Assembly (NCBI GenBank): GCA_947626785.1
Contig: CANQTO010000029.1
Span: forward strand, 1 to 34,274
Source of the DNA: an uncultured Oscillospiraceae bacterium
Lineage (GTDB): Bacteria; Bacillota; Clostridia; Oscillospirales; Oscillospiraceae
Length of the DNA stretch: 34,274 nt
Reading direction: 5' to 3'
In this document: one piece after another, positions 22,315 to 30,243 of the stretch
How the letters are laid out: each line of letters opens with the position of its first letter
Position numbering within the stretch: position 1 is the first letter of the stretch
Notes under the pieces: model-generated
Seen by the model: the letters and a program-made list of their open reading frames with translations, nothing else
Databases searched by the model: none
Told to the model about the DNA's origin: nothing
Program-made: the position numbers and the translations under genes

Positions 22315-23043
22315 TCATTTGTCGCCCGCGCTGTTTATGTACTTTACATAGAGCGCCCGGGTGGAATACAGATGATCGTACACGATGCTGTTGGCGGCGA
22401 TCGGGTTATGATCCTTGAGCGCGTCAAGGATACGGGTGTGGCTTATATGGCGTATCGTATCCGGCTTACCGTCCGTGGCCAGCATAATGGCATGGATAAA
22501 GCTGTACACGATATTGCTTATCGCATTTGCGAGGATGGAGAGCATACTGTTGTGCGAAGCCTCACAGAGGAGGATATGAAAGCGGTTATCCAGGTTGACC
22601 CGCTCGGGGACAGGGAGAGTCGCGTTCCCTACGCTGAGTTCCCGGCAGATCCGCTCCATCTCCGTTAGCTCCTCTGGCGTCGCATGGATCGCCGCAAGAG
22701 CTGCCGCGTTCGTCTCGAGAATGATGCGCATTTCGATCACATCCAGCATGTCGATATTGTGGGTGCTCATGAGACGGTTGATGATGACCGAGAGATCCGC
22801 TGCTTCCGGACGTGTAATATAAGCGCCGCTGCCGACTACAGAGGAAATAAGTTTACGCTCGCTAAGGATCTTCATAGCCTCTCGAACGACTGTCCTGCTG
22901 GCAGAGTATCTGTCGCACAGGATCTGTTCAGACGGCAATTTCATGTCAGGATAACAGTTGTTGATAATATCGCTTTCAAGCGCATTGGCTACTTGCTCAT
23001 AGCGAAACTCTTTTTTCTTCTGGCCATCCTCTGTCTGGTACAT
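22315..23043 (-). CDS. GntR-family regulator, FadR/FCD subfamily
   Basis: A 242-aa regulator. It has an N-terminal winged HTH (about 14-80: LPSEQILCDRYSASRTVVREAMKILSERKLISSVVGSGAYI) and a C-terminal all-helical FCD ligand domain (about 95-225). The FCD domain has likely metal-binding residues in DNRFHILLCEASHN and HISHTRILDALKDHN. FCD regulators typically sense small organic acids such as lactate, 2-oxo acids or acyl intermediates and repress adjacent catabolic genes. RBS AAGGGGG is 10 nt before the ATG. It is separately promoted, 154 bp downstream of the aminotransferase gene on the same strand, and is the natural regulator of the divergent fermentation operon. Confidence 0.92.
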   Translation of the reverse strand: MYQTEDGQKKKEFRYEQVANALESDIINNCYPDMKLPSEQILCDRYSASRTVVREAMKILSERKLISSVVGSGAYITRPEAADLSVIINRLMSTHNIDMLDVIEMRIILETNAAALAAIHATPEELTEMERICRELSVGNATLPVPERVNLDNRFHILLCEASHNSMLSILANAISNIVYSFIHAIMLATDGKPDTIRHISHTRILDALKDHNPIAANSIVYDHLYSTRALYVKYINSAGDK

Positions 23044-23112
23044 AAACAGTCTGCCCCCTTGCGTTTGGAAGGGAGGACAGCTTTTACGCCCTTCCCTCTA
23101 TTACCATAATGT

Positions 23113-23154
23113 ATTAAACTATATTAATTTTACAACAAAAAGGCGATTTGTCAA
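23113..23154 (-). promoter_or_regulatory. Promoter and operator-like dyad of the GntR gene
   Basis: On the minus strand TTGACA (23149-23154), a 16-bp spacer and TAAAAT (23127-23132). A dyad ATTAA-N6-TTAAT (23113-23128) overlaps the -10 edge and the start site, consistent with autoregulation. Confidence 0.6.
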
Positions 23155-23197
23155 TAATTAATGCCACATAAGCTGCCCTGATATTGCTTTTTGAACT

Positions 23198-24400
23198 CTA
23201 ACGGGCGGCTGCTCCCGCCTCTTGGTAAATCGCGCGGAGCAGCGGCAGCGCTCTCTCGACCGTGCTCCGGGAGACGCAGTAAGAAAGCCTCAGCCAGCCG
23301 GGGCAGCCGAAGCCGTCCGCAGGCACAACGAGCACGTTGTATTTCTTCGCCAGCTCGGAGAATTCCATCCCGGTCATTCCAAAGGGAGCCTGGAAGAAGA
23401 GATAGAAAGCGCCTCTGGGTTCAGCGAATCTGTAGCCGATGTCCTTAAATTCCTTCAACAGCAGATCCCGGTTATAGGCGTAATCAGCGATGTTAGGCTT
23501 TACGTCCACGCAGCGCTCAATGACCTTTTGAAACAGCGTCGGCATACACACATTGGCGACTATGCCCGCGCCTCCCTTAAGCGCTGTCCACACATCTTTA
23601 AAATCGTCTATATCGTTGTCTGTCATGATATAGCCTACCCGCTCTCCGGCCAGGGAAAGGGACTTGCTGTAGGAATAGCAGACGATGGTGTTGCGATAAT
23701 AGGCCGGAATATAGGGCACAGTCTCCTCCGTATAGACCAGTTCGCGGTATGGTTCGTCGCAGATGATATAGACGGCGTGTCCAAATTCCCGGCTTTTCCG
23801 TTCCAGCAGTTCTGCCAAGCGCTTTATGGTCGCCTCATTATAGATCGTCCCGGACGGGTTGTTCGGAGAATTGATGATGACGGCCTGTGTGTTTGCGTTG
23901 ATAGCCCTCTCCAGCGCCTCAAACTCGATTTGGAAATGCTCGGTATCGGGAGGCACCACGACCATTTTGTTCCCGCCGCACTGAATAGCCGCCCTATAAC
24001 CGGGAAAGTAGGGCGCGATCACGATTATTTCGCTGTCAGGCGACAGATTGAGCGCCACGCTGATGATATGCAGGCCAGTACTCGCCCCCGTGACCAACAT
24101 GAAATTATCTTTTGTGAGCGATCTGTTGAAACGCCTGTTGCAGGATTCGGCAATGGCCTGGCGGCAGCTGTCCATCCCGATATTGCTCGAATAGCCGTGT
24201 ACACTCACAGGGTCCTCTGTTTGGATGATGTCCAAAATGGCACGGTCGACCTCCGGAGGAGGGGGTGTGCTGGGATTGCCCAGGCTGAAATCAAACACGT
24301 TTTCACGGCCGATTTTGGCCGCCTGCACAGCTGCGTATTCAGAGAGCTCCCGGATCGGAGACCGCTTGCCTCCTGAAGCCAGCAGAGTCGGTGATACCAT
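23198..24400 (-). CDS. PLP-dependent aminotransferase, class I/II
   Basis: A 400-aa fold-type I aminotransferase that moves an amino group between an amino acid and a 2-oxoacid. Landmarks are FDFSLGNPSTPPPPEV at the N-terminus, TGASTGLHIISVAL, the NSPNNPSGTIY block, CDEPYRELVY (PLP-ring Asp), SYSKSLSLAGERVGY with the Schiff-base lysine (K246), and a C-terminal substrate Arg in WLRLSYCVS. Fold and reaction are secure; the amino acid is not. GGAGG lies 11 nt upstream of the ATG. Its place between an FCD regulator and a 2-oxoacid oxidation operon suggests it makes the 2-oxoacid for that pathway. Confidence 0.93.
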   Translation of the reverse strand: MVSPTLLASGGKRSPIRELSEYAAVQAAKIGRENVFDFSLGNPSTPPPPEVDRAILDIIQTEDPVSVHGYSSNIGMDSCRQAIAESCNRRFNRSLTKDNFMLVTGASTGLHIISVALNLSPDSEIIVIAPYFPGYRAAIQCGGNKMVVVPPDTEHFQIEFEALERAINANTQAVIINSPNNPSGTIYNEATIKRLAELLERKSREFGHAVYIICDEPYRELVYTEETVPYIPAYYRNTIVCYSYSKSLSLAGERVGYIMTDNDIDDFKDVWTALKGGAGIVANVCMPTLFQKVIERCVDVKPNIADYAYNRDLLLKEFKDIGYRFAEPRGAFYLFFQAPFGMTGMEFSELAKKYNVLVVPADGFGCPGWLRLSYCVSRSTVERALPLLRAIYQEAGAAAR

Positions 24401-24644
24401 ACGTTCTCAAGCCTCCTGTTCAAAATAATATATCTATGTATCAGCCGGCCGGGAAGAACGCGGCCAGACCTGTACCCTACAGAGCCTCATTCGTCTTCGC
24501 GCATACGAGGATGCCTGGGCGCGAAGCTTCTTGATTTTGTGTGTAAAGAACCAAATCAATGCCCGGAGCAGCCTCGGCGGTACTTCGCCGAAGCAAGACA
24601 ATATGAAGCTTTTTCATCGGCTTTGCTTGTCTCTTCGTTCACAG

Positions 24645-24660
24645 TGGCAGATTTTTTGCG
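24645..24660 (+). promoter_or_regulatory. Sigma-54-like -24/-12 element
   Basis: TGGCAG (24645-24650) and TTGCG (24656-24660) keep the diagnostic 10-bp distance between GG and GC. Branched-chain acid catabolic operons with a butyrate-kinase gene are sigma-54-dependent in Bacillus. Here there is no enhancer-binding-protein gene in the window and the leader would be about 360 nt, so chance remains likely. Confidence 0.3.
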
Positions 24661-24693
24661 TGTTTGGATCTTAAAGACCACAACAGGTATGCA

Positions 24694-24713
24694 AAATTTG
24701 TATGCGAAATTAT
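24694..24713. promoter_or_regulatory. Operator-like dyad, copy 1
   Basis: AAATTTGTATG-N2-AAATTAT contains the dyad AATTT-N7-AAATT. It overlaps a minus-strand TATAAT (24709-24714). It recurs 264 bp downstream and resembles the AT-rich, GTAT-centred sites of FCD-type GntR regulators. Confidence 0.45.
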
Positions 24714-24957
24714 AGCTATATCAAGCAAATAATCACATAAAGCACACAACTTTATGCTATCTTTGTAATACATTTAAGCATATTCCTGGAAAATAGTCAA
24801 TAGGTCAAAGCGTCTATTCTTCCCGAGAAAAATTGTGCAAATCAGACATATTTTGCCGGACAAGCGGCCGTTTTAGACATAATACTGAAATTTTACTTCA
24901 AAATTTGTGCGTTCTGCTGAAACGGAGGGATTCCCGCAGAAAAGGCTTGAAATGGGT

Positions 24958-24977
24958 AAATTTGTATGATAAATTAT
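24958..24977. promoter_or_regulatory. Operator-like dyad, copy 2
   Basis: Identical to copy 1 at 18 of 20 positions, again AATTT-N7-AAATT, 57 bp before the transporter ATG. A half-similar AAATTTGTGCG lies at 24901-24911. Two matching sites at both ends of the divergent region fit looping or coordinate repression by the FCD regulator. Confidence 0.45.
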
Positions 24978-25033
24978 GCTTAAGCTGTAATATAAATTTT
25001 TTCAAAAGTAAATACAAAAAAGGAGGTATCTCA

Positions 25034-26485
25034 ATGGATCAGCAAGCAAAACGTTCCCGGACACCGTGGTTGACAGCTTTCTGTGTGGGCAATGTCGGTT
25101 ACGACATGATGTATGAGTTCTACAAAAACTTTGAGAACTTTTTCCTCACAGAGATCTGCCGCTTCAGCACCGGGGCAACGGCGGCTATCGCGACAACGAT
25201 AAACGCCATCAAAGTCTTCCTTACCCCCGCGGTCGGCGTGATCGTCGATAAGGATCCCTTCAAAGCGCGAGACAAGTATACTCCCTGGATCGTCGGTATG
25301 CCTGTGTTCCTGGGCCTGGCCTTTATCCTGATGGCCCTGGGCGCATGGGTAGCCGGCGGCGGCACCGTGTTCGTGATCGCTATGTATGTTGTGTTCCAGC
25401 TTTTTGCTCCGTTCCTGCAAAACGGCTATCGCAGCGCGATCTCGTCCATTGCCATGAACTCAAACGAGGCGAGCTTTTTAGCGGGCGGCGTCAACACCGG
25501 GCAGTCCGCCGGCCGTCTGCTCACCGGTGTTATAGCCCCCGTGGTCATGGTCAAGCTCTCCGTTGACGGTGTAAACGAGGATGCTCGGGGCTTCTTCTGG
25601 GCAACAGTCGTCAGCGTCGTCATCGCTGTTTTGTGCTACTGGCTGGCGGCGCTCGCCCTGCGAAAGACCATCCGCCCGGACCGCGTGCGCAGCGCCAAAT
25701 CCGTTGCCGGTGAGATCAAGGACTCTGCCAAGGCCAGCGCCATGTCGGTCGGCGATATTCTGAAGCAGACCTTCACCGACAAGAACATCCTTATCCCCTT
25801 CGCGATCGGGGTCCTGGTGATTTTCCGTACCTTCATCGTCGCGCCGACGGCTCCCTACTATTACAGCTACGTTGTCGGCAACATGATGGAGTACGCCGTA
25901 TTCTCCAGTGCAACCAACATTGCCGGTATTATTGGTGTTATCGCTGGACCTTTGGTACTGGTAAAGATCGCAAAGAACAACCTGAGAGGCACGCTCATGT
26001 CCTTTGTTGGCCTGATGATCGTCTGCCATCTGAGCCTTCTGGTGGTCGGAGCGAACAAAAACGGCTTCCTGATCTCCATGACCATTTGCAACTTCTTCTA
26101 TCAGTGCGCTACGGTGCTGCTGTTCACTGCTTTTGTCAACGGCGTCGACGCCGCCGAGCTGCGCCGCAGGAAGGCCGGTAAGCACGACGTGGCTTCCGGC
26201 ACCGCCATGAGCCTTCACTGGACCGCCGTTATGGTCGCCCAGGTGCTGGGTGTTTTCATCCGCAATATCGGCCTGAGCGCCGCTGGTTATGTGGGCGCCG
26301 ACACTGTGGCATCCGCCGCCCTCACCAACGGTCTGATCAAAATGTACTGCTGGGTCCCCATTATCTTCCTCGCCCTCGCGTTTGTGTCGATCCTGTTCTA
26401 CGATCTCACTCCCGCCAAGATGGCGGCGATCCATGCCGAGCTGGATCCCATGCGTGCGGCCGACGCGGCTAACGCTGAGAAGTGA
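25034..26485 (+). CDS. GPH/MFS-type cation:solute symporter
   Basis: A 483-aa inner-membrane transporter with about twelve hydrophobic segments. It is of the MFS_2 / glycoside-pentoside-hexuronide:cation symporter type: N-terminal VGNVGYDMMYEFYKNFENFFLTE, then the VGVIVDKDPFKARDKYTPWI loop after TM2. The GPH family also carries organic acids and other solutes, so the substrate may be an acid or amino acid rather than a sugar. The start at 25034 has a perfect AAGGAGG; a longer in-frame ORF from 24833 is rejected for lack of an RBS and odd composition. First gene of the fermentation operon. Confidence 0.85.
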   Translation: MDQQAKRSRTPWLTAFCVGNVGYDMMYEFYKNFENFFLTEICRFSTGATAAIATTINAIKVFLTPAVGVIVDKDPFKARDKYTPWIVGMPVFLGLAFILMALGAWVAGGGTVFVIAMYVVFQLFAPFLQNGYRSAISSIAMNSNEASFLAGGVNTGQSAGRLLTGVIAPVVMVKLSVDGVNEDARGFFWATVVSVVIAVLCYWLAALALRKTIRPDRVRSAKSVAGEIKDSAKASAMSVGDILKQTFTDKNILIPFAIGVLVIFRTFIVAPTAPYYYSYVVGNMMEYAVFSSATNIAGIIGVIAGPLVLVKIAKNNLRGTLMSFVGLMIVCHLSLLVVGANKNGFLISMTICNFFYQCATVLLFTAFVNGVDAAELRRRKAGKHDVASGTAMSLHWTAVMVAQVLGVFIRNIGLSAAGYVGADTVASAALTNGLIKMYCWVPIIFLALAFVSILFYDLTPAKMAAIHAELDPMRAADAANAEK

Positions 26486-26530
26486 TGGTCATCCCGTAGA
26501 AATCAATTAAAACGATAGGAGCTGAGATAA

Positions 26531-27481
26531 ATGAAAATCGGTATTATCGGCGCCGGCAGAATGGGAAGCCTCGTAGCCGGAAACGCGACAGCCGGAGGGG
26601 CTGAGTGCTTCTTGATCGATCCCTGGAAAGAGCACGTCGACGTCATAAACAGCAAGGGCCTCACGATCTACAACAACGAGGAGGAGCCGTATGTGACCCA
26701 TTGCAAGGCTTTCACCTCTGCCGGTCAGATCGGGCAGATCATGGATCTGTTGGTCGTTCTGGTCATGGGGCAGCACACGCGGACCGCTCTTCAGGCCGCC
26801 ATGTGTCTAGCCGACGAGCATACGTACTGCCTGACACTTCAAAACGGTATGGGAAACGTGGAGGTGATCGAGGAGTTTTTCCCGAAGGAGCGGGTGCTCT
26901 ACGGCATCATGCCTTACGGCGGGACGGTTCTGGCCCCAGGCGTCGTCAAGACGCTGACCACTCCGGGCGACAAGTCCCACTTTGGCTGCGCGGGAGTGGA
27001 GGAGCCGAACGAATTCATGGAGGAGTTCGCCGCCGCTATGCGCAGCAGGGGCCTTGAGTTCTTTGCAGAAAACCGGTCAGATGTAGACAGCGCCGTCTGG
27101 TATAAGATGGCTATAAACTGTTCCGGAAACCCCGTGTGCGCCGTTACGCGCCTTGCTCTCGGCCCATACACGCACAGCTCTGCTACCGCGCCGATCGAAG
27201 TCGCGCTGTTTATGGAGGTCGCGACAGTGGCAAAGGTCAAGGGCGTGAATATCGACAACTGGTCCTGGCATACTGGCCGGAAGCTGCCTAAGGAGTCGAA
27301 GATGTTCTGGCATTTGCCCTCCACCGCGCAGGATGTGAAGGCCAAGAGAAAAACCGAGATCGAATTTCTCAACGGCGCTATCGCGAGAATGGGCGATGAG
27401 CTGGGCATCCCCACGCCATACAATCACATGATCACCGCCCTTGTGAAAATTGTGGAAGAGAACTACGACAATCAGTTTTAA
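26531..27481 (+). CDS. Ketopantoate reductase-family (ApbA/PanE) 2-oxoacid reductase
   Basis: A 316-aa NAD(P)H-dependent reductase. It has the N-terminal Rossmann motif GIIGAGRMGSLVAG and a mid block TLQNGMGN. The catalytic lysine lies in WYKMAINCSGNPVCAVTRL, and the C-terminal helical domain has KRKTEIEFLNGAIARMGDELGIPTPYN. PanE itself makes pantoate from ketopantoate, but the family includes D-2-hydroxyisocaproate/isovalerate dehydrogenases that reduce branched 2-oxoacids. No panB or panC lies nearby, while the next genes oxidise 2-oxoacids. The likeliest role here is therefore a 2-oxoacid/2-hydroxyacid reductase acting as electron sink (or as entry for 2-hydroxyacids). RBS AGGAG, 9 nt upstream. 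Confidence 0.88.
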   Translation: MKIGIIGAGRMGSLVAGNATAGGAECFLIDPWKEHVDVINSKGLTIYNNEEEPYVTHCKAFTSAGQIGQIMDLLVVLVMGQHTRTALQAAMCLADEHTYCLTLQNGMGNVEVIEEFFPKERVLYGIMPYGGTVLAPGVVKTLTTPGDKSHFGCAGVEEPNEFMEEFAAAMRSRGLEFFAENRSDVDSAVWYKMAINCSGNPVCAVTRLALGPYTHSSATAPIEVALFMEVATVAKVKGVNIDNWSWHTGRKLPKESKMFWHLPSTAQDVKAKRKTEIEFLNGAIARMGDELGIPTPYNHMITALVKIVEENYDNQF

Positions 27482-27498
27482 GCAATCCGGAGGAGTAT

Positions 27499-27705
27499 AT
27501 GAGCAAGAAAATTATCATTAACACAGCGGTCTGCAAGGGCTGCGGGTACTGTGTAGCAGCCTGCCCAAAGAAGGCTTTGTCCATGAGCGCCGACTTCAAT
27601 CCCGCCGGCTACCACTTTACGGTCGTGGATGAAAAGGCCTGTATCGGATGCGGCACGTGCTACACAGTCTGCCCAGATTACGTCTATTCGGTCGTGGAGG
27701 AATAA
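27499..27705 (+). CDS. 2-oxoacid:ferredoxin oxidoreductase, delta (ferredoxin) subunit
   Basis: A 68-aa 2[4Fe-4S] ferredoxin with CKGCGYCVAACP (about 12-23) and CIGCGTCYTVCP (about 48-59). It relays electrons from the TPP-bound intermediate in the alpha/beta subunits to free ferredoxin. Small size and position directly before the alpha gene match the delta subunit of four-subunit VOR/KOR enzymes. GGAGGAG lies upstream. Its last codons contain the RBS of the next gene. Confidence 0.94.
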   Translation: MSKKIIINTAVCKGCGYCVAACPKKALSMSADFNPAGYHFTVVDEKACIGCGTCYTVCPDYVYSVVEE

Positions 27706-27709
27706 AAGC

Positions 27710-28783
27710 ATGGCAAAAGAATTGTTAAAGGGAAATGTGGCGGCGGCCGAGGCCGCTCTGCGCGGCGGCTGCGACTTTTTCGCCGGATATCCGATCACGC
27801 CGTCCACCGAGACGCTGGAGTACCTCTCTCACAGAATGCCGGAGTTGGGTATGAAGGAGCGGTTCATCCAGTCGGAAAACGAGATCGCGGCGATCAACAT
27901 GGTCATGGGCGCGGCTTCGGCAGGCGCCCGGGCGATGACCGCTTCTTCCGGCCCGGGCATAAGCCTTAAAGCGGAAGGAATGTCCTACGCGGCCCACTAC
28001 AGCATCCCCTTCGTCCTGCTCAACGTACAGCGCTGGGGCACCGGCCTTGGCAGCCTCAAATCCGGCCAGGCGGACTATTTCCGCGAGTGCAAGGGCGGCG
28101 GACACGGCGATTATCACAACATCGTATATGCCCCCTTCAACATTCAGGAGATGGTGGACGATATGTATGAGGCCTGGGATGTGGCCGAGAAGTACAGAGT
28201 AGGGGTTACGATGTTCTCCGAAGCGGTCCTGGGGCAGATGATGGAGGCCGTGGAAATGCCACCCTTCAAGAAGCGTGAGAAGGAGCTGGACTGGGGTGTG
28301 GACGGCACCGGCACGAAGGGCATGAAGTACCCCACCGGAGACGGCTGGGATTACGTGGAGTTTGAGCTGGAGAAGTATAACCGCATCATTGACGAAATGC
28401 AGCGTTGGGAATTCTACAATGTCGAGGACGCGGACTACATCTTCACCGCTGTCGGACTGCCGGCCCGGGCTTGTCTGGATGTTATCGCCAAGCTCAGAGC
28501 CCGCGGTGAGAAGGTCGGCATGCTACGCCCCAAGATCATCTGGCCGTTCCCCTTCCTGGGTTTTGAGGAATTGCACCGGGTCAATCCTCATGTCAAAGGC
28601 TTTATATCGGTAGAGATGAACGACATGGGACAGATGGTCGACGACGTCGCGCTGGCCGCCAAGAAAGCTGGATTTAACGTGCCTGTATATTGCTACCCCT
28701 GCGGCGGCGGCGTTCCTCAGGTGAAGGCGATCATCGCGAAATACCAGGATATTCTGGACGGTGTTTTAAAGGAGAAGTACTAA
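27710..28783 (+). CDS. vorB: 2-oxoacid:ferredoxin oxidoreductase, alpha subunit (VorB-like)
   Basis: A 357-aa subunit carrying the pyrimidine-binding (PFOR N-terminal) domain and transketolase C-terminal domain. FAGYPITPSTE near the start and SSGPGISLKAEGMSYA are family landmarks. The block LKSGQADYFRECKGGGHGDYH resembles VorB of 2-oxoisovalerate oxidoreductases more than KorA of 2-oxoglutarate enzymes. The usual RGGPGLG is altered to RWGTGLG, a change next to the substrate/TPP region that may reflect substrate choice. Start at 27710 follows GGAGG; the longer ORF in this frame overlaps the ferredoxin gene. Together with beta, gamma and delta it oxidatively decarboxylates a 2-oxoacid to acyl-CoA, CO2 and reduced ferredoxin. 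Confidence 0.92.
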   Translation: MAKELLKGNVAAAEAALRGGCDFFAGYPITPSTETLEYLSHRMPELGMKERFIQSENEIAAINMVMGAASAGARAMTASSGPGISLKAEGMSYAAHYSIPFVLLNVQRWGTGLGSLKSGQADYFRECKGGGHGDYHNIVYAPFNIQEMVDDMYEAWDVAEKYRVGVTMFSEAVLGQMMEAVEMPPFKKREKELDWGVDGTGTKGMKYPTGDGWDYVEFELEKYNRIIDEMQRWEFYNVEDADYIFTAVGLPARACLDVIAKLRARGEKVGMLRPKIIWPFPFLGFEELHRVNPHVKGFISVEMNDMGQMVDDVALAAKKAGFNVPVYCYPCGGGVPQVKAIIAKYQDILDGVLKEKY

Positions 28784-29520
28784 TGACGATCATAAAAAAG
28801 ATCCCTGATAAACTTGGGCAGCACGCTCTCTGCGCGGGCTGCGGTCACGGTATAGTCATCCGGCTGATCCAGGAGGTCCTGCAGGAGCTCGGTCAGGCAG
28901 ATAACCAGATTGCCGTTGTCGGCGTCGGCTGTATATGCACCGCCACCTCAGCTTTAAAGGTCGACCGTTTCCAGGCGGCCCACGGCAGGGCCTGCGCTAC
29001 TGCGGAGGGAATCAAGCGCGTAAGGCCCAATGTTGTTGTCTATACTTATCAGGGCGACGGCGACGCCTACACCATCGGCATCGCCGAGAGCCTTAATGCG
29101 GCTTACCGGAACGAAAATATTACCATGATTTCGATCAATAATACGAACTTCGGCATGACCGGCGGCCAGATGAGCTGGACAACGCTTCCCGGCCAAAAGA
29201 CCGAGACAAGTGTAAACGGCCGTGACTGCGAGCTTACCGGACTCCCCTTCCATTTTCCGGAGATGGTGGCAAATTCTCAGGGCTTCCATGTGGCTTACGC
29301 GGCACGCGGCACGGTGAACGACGTCAAGAGTATCAACCAGACAAAGAGGATGATCCGCAACGCTTTTGAAGCGCAACTGAACGGAGAAGGCTTCTCTGTG
29401 GTCGAGGTGCTGACGGCCTGCCCCACCAACTGGCATATGACGCCACAGCAGTGCCAGGAGCGCATCTCCACATCTGTTGAGTCTGAGTATCCGGTCGGCG
29501 AGTTTAAAAAGAGAGGCTGA
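28783..29520 (+). CDS. 2-oxoacid:ferredoxin oxidoreductase, beta (TPP-binding) subunit
   Basis: A 245-aa subunit with the TPP motif GDGDAYTIGIAE followed by NNTNFGMTGGQMSWTT, and Cys ligands for a [4Fe-4S] cluster (CAGC at about 17-20, GVGCICTA, and TACPTNW near residue 210). It binds thiamine diphosphate and carries out decarboxylation with the alpha subunit. Its ATG overlaps the alpha stop by one base (TAATG) with AAAGGAG upstream, so synthesis is coupled. Confidence 0.94.
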   Translation: MTIIKKIPDKLGQHALCAGCGHGIVIRLIQEVLQELGQADNQIAVVGVGCICTATSALKVDRFQAAHGRACATAEGIKRVRPNVVVYTYQGDGDAYTIGIAESLNAAYRNENITMISINNTNFGMTGGQMSWTTLPGQKTETSVNGRDCELTGLPFHFPEMVANSQGFHVAYAARGTVNDVKSINQTKRMIRNAFEAQLNGEGFSVVEVLTACPTNWHMTPQQCQERISTSVESEYPVGEFKKRG

Positions 29521-29532
29521 GGAGGAGAAGCG

Positions 29533-30078
29533 ATGAAAGAGATCATATTTGCCGGCTTCGGCGGACAGGGCGTTTTGACAGGCGGGCTGATCATTGCCTA
29601 CACAGCCTCCAATCTGGGTCTTGAAACGGTGTGGCTTCCCTCTTACGGCCCCACGATGCGCGGTGGGAAAGCCAATTGCACCGTGAAGTTCGGGGAAAAG
29701 CCGGGCGAGGCTATCGGCAGCCCTTCCATGGAGGAAGCGGATATTCTGATCGCCATGAACGAGCCGTCCCTTGACTACTTGGAGTTCTGCAAGAAAGACT
29801 GCGCCGTGTTCGTAAACGCCAACGCGGTGCCCGAGAGCCACGTATATCCCGAAGGCGTGGACGTCACCCGGATCGATGTTGTGGAGCTGGCCAACGAGGT
29901 CGGCAACGTCAAAGGGCAAAACCTCGTGATGCTCGGCGCCGTAATTAAGAAAATGGGACTTTTCAGCGAGAAGGAAGCTGAAGAGGCCATGTGCAAGATG
30001 TTCGAGGAAAAAGGAAAGGGAGCCTTCAATTCCGCAAATGTTGCCGCCATGAGAAAGGGTTTTGAGGCCGTCTCTTAA
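29533..30078 (+). CDS. 2-oxoacid:ferredoxin oxidoreductase, gamma subunit
   Basis: A 181-aa protein of the pyruvate/ketoisovalerate oxidoreductase gamma family. It has the N-terminal IIFAGFGGQGVLTGG, the YGPTMRGGKANCTVKF block and C-terminal ANEVGNVKGQNLVMLGA. It provides the CoA-side domain of the heterotetramer. GAGGAGG precedes the ATG. It completes the set in the order delta-alpha-beta-gamma, and is followed by a structured 165-bp gap. Confidence 0.95.
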   Translation: MKEIIFAGFGGQGVLTGGLIIAYTASNLGLETVWLPSYGPTMRGGKANCTVKFGEKPGEAIGSPSMEEADILIAMNEPSLDYLEFCKKDCAVFVNANAVPESHVYPEGVDVTRIDVVELANEVGNVKGQNLVMLGAVIKKMGLFSEKEAEEAMCKMFEEKGKGAFNSANVAAMRKGFEAVS

Positions 30079-30092
30079 AGAGTTTGAAAGAT

Positions 30093-30184
30093 GCCTATGA
30101 CTGCCTGTGAACGCGGACAGTCATAGGCGTAAGGTGACGGGAGCCGGACCCGCGTCACTTCACAGGGGTCAGACTCCCGCCGTC
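30093..30184 (+). other. Structured intergenic segment with competing hairpins
   Basis: The gap between the gamma subunit and the symporter has an 11-bp perfect stem (30093-30103 with 30118-30128). Two mutually exclusive hairpins follow: GTGACG/CGTCAC (30134-30139 with 30153-30158) and CGGGAG..GACCC with GGGTC..CTCCCG (30138-30151 with 30166-30179). No T-run follows. It may be an mRNA processing or stabilising element setting different levels of enzyme and transporter, a regulatory leader, or a REP-like repeat. Confidence 0.5.
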
Positions 30185-30243
30185 TGAATAATGGCACTTG
30201 GTTGATGAATTTCTGGAACGGACATCTGCGGCAAGGTGAAAGT

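Larger units (their letters stand above)
24401..25033. other. 633-bp divergent regulatory region, no gene
   Basis: The left part (about 24430-24640) is rich in short hairpins read on the minus strand, including CTTCGCGC with GCGCGAAG, CGGCG with CGCCG, and a bulged AAGAGACAA/TTGTCT stem. These would lie in a long leader of the aminotransferase mRNA. The right part is AT-rich and holds the dyads and the sigma-54-like site listed separately. I find no convincing sigma-A promoter for the plus-strand operon. A TATAAT on the minus strand (24709-24714) could serve the aminotransferase gene, though its -35 is poor. Confidence 0.6.

Noticed and set aside
22080-22418. Plus-strand ORFs in the junction region
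   Set aside because: Cys/Arg/Pro-rich, no RBS; they cover hairpins and the intron-like tail and run antisense into the GntR gene.
24833-25033. 67-residue extension of the GPH transporter
   Set aside because: No RBS; the residues do not resemble the family; a perfect RBS precedes 25034.
26531-27481. panE as part of pantothenate synthesis
   Set aside because: No panB, panC or panD nearby, and it is embedded in a 2-oxoacid fermentation operon, so a 2-hydroxyacid dehydrogenase role is more likely.
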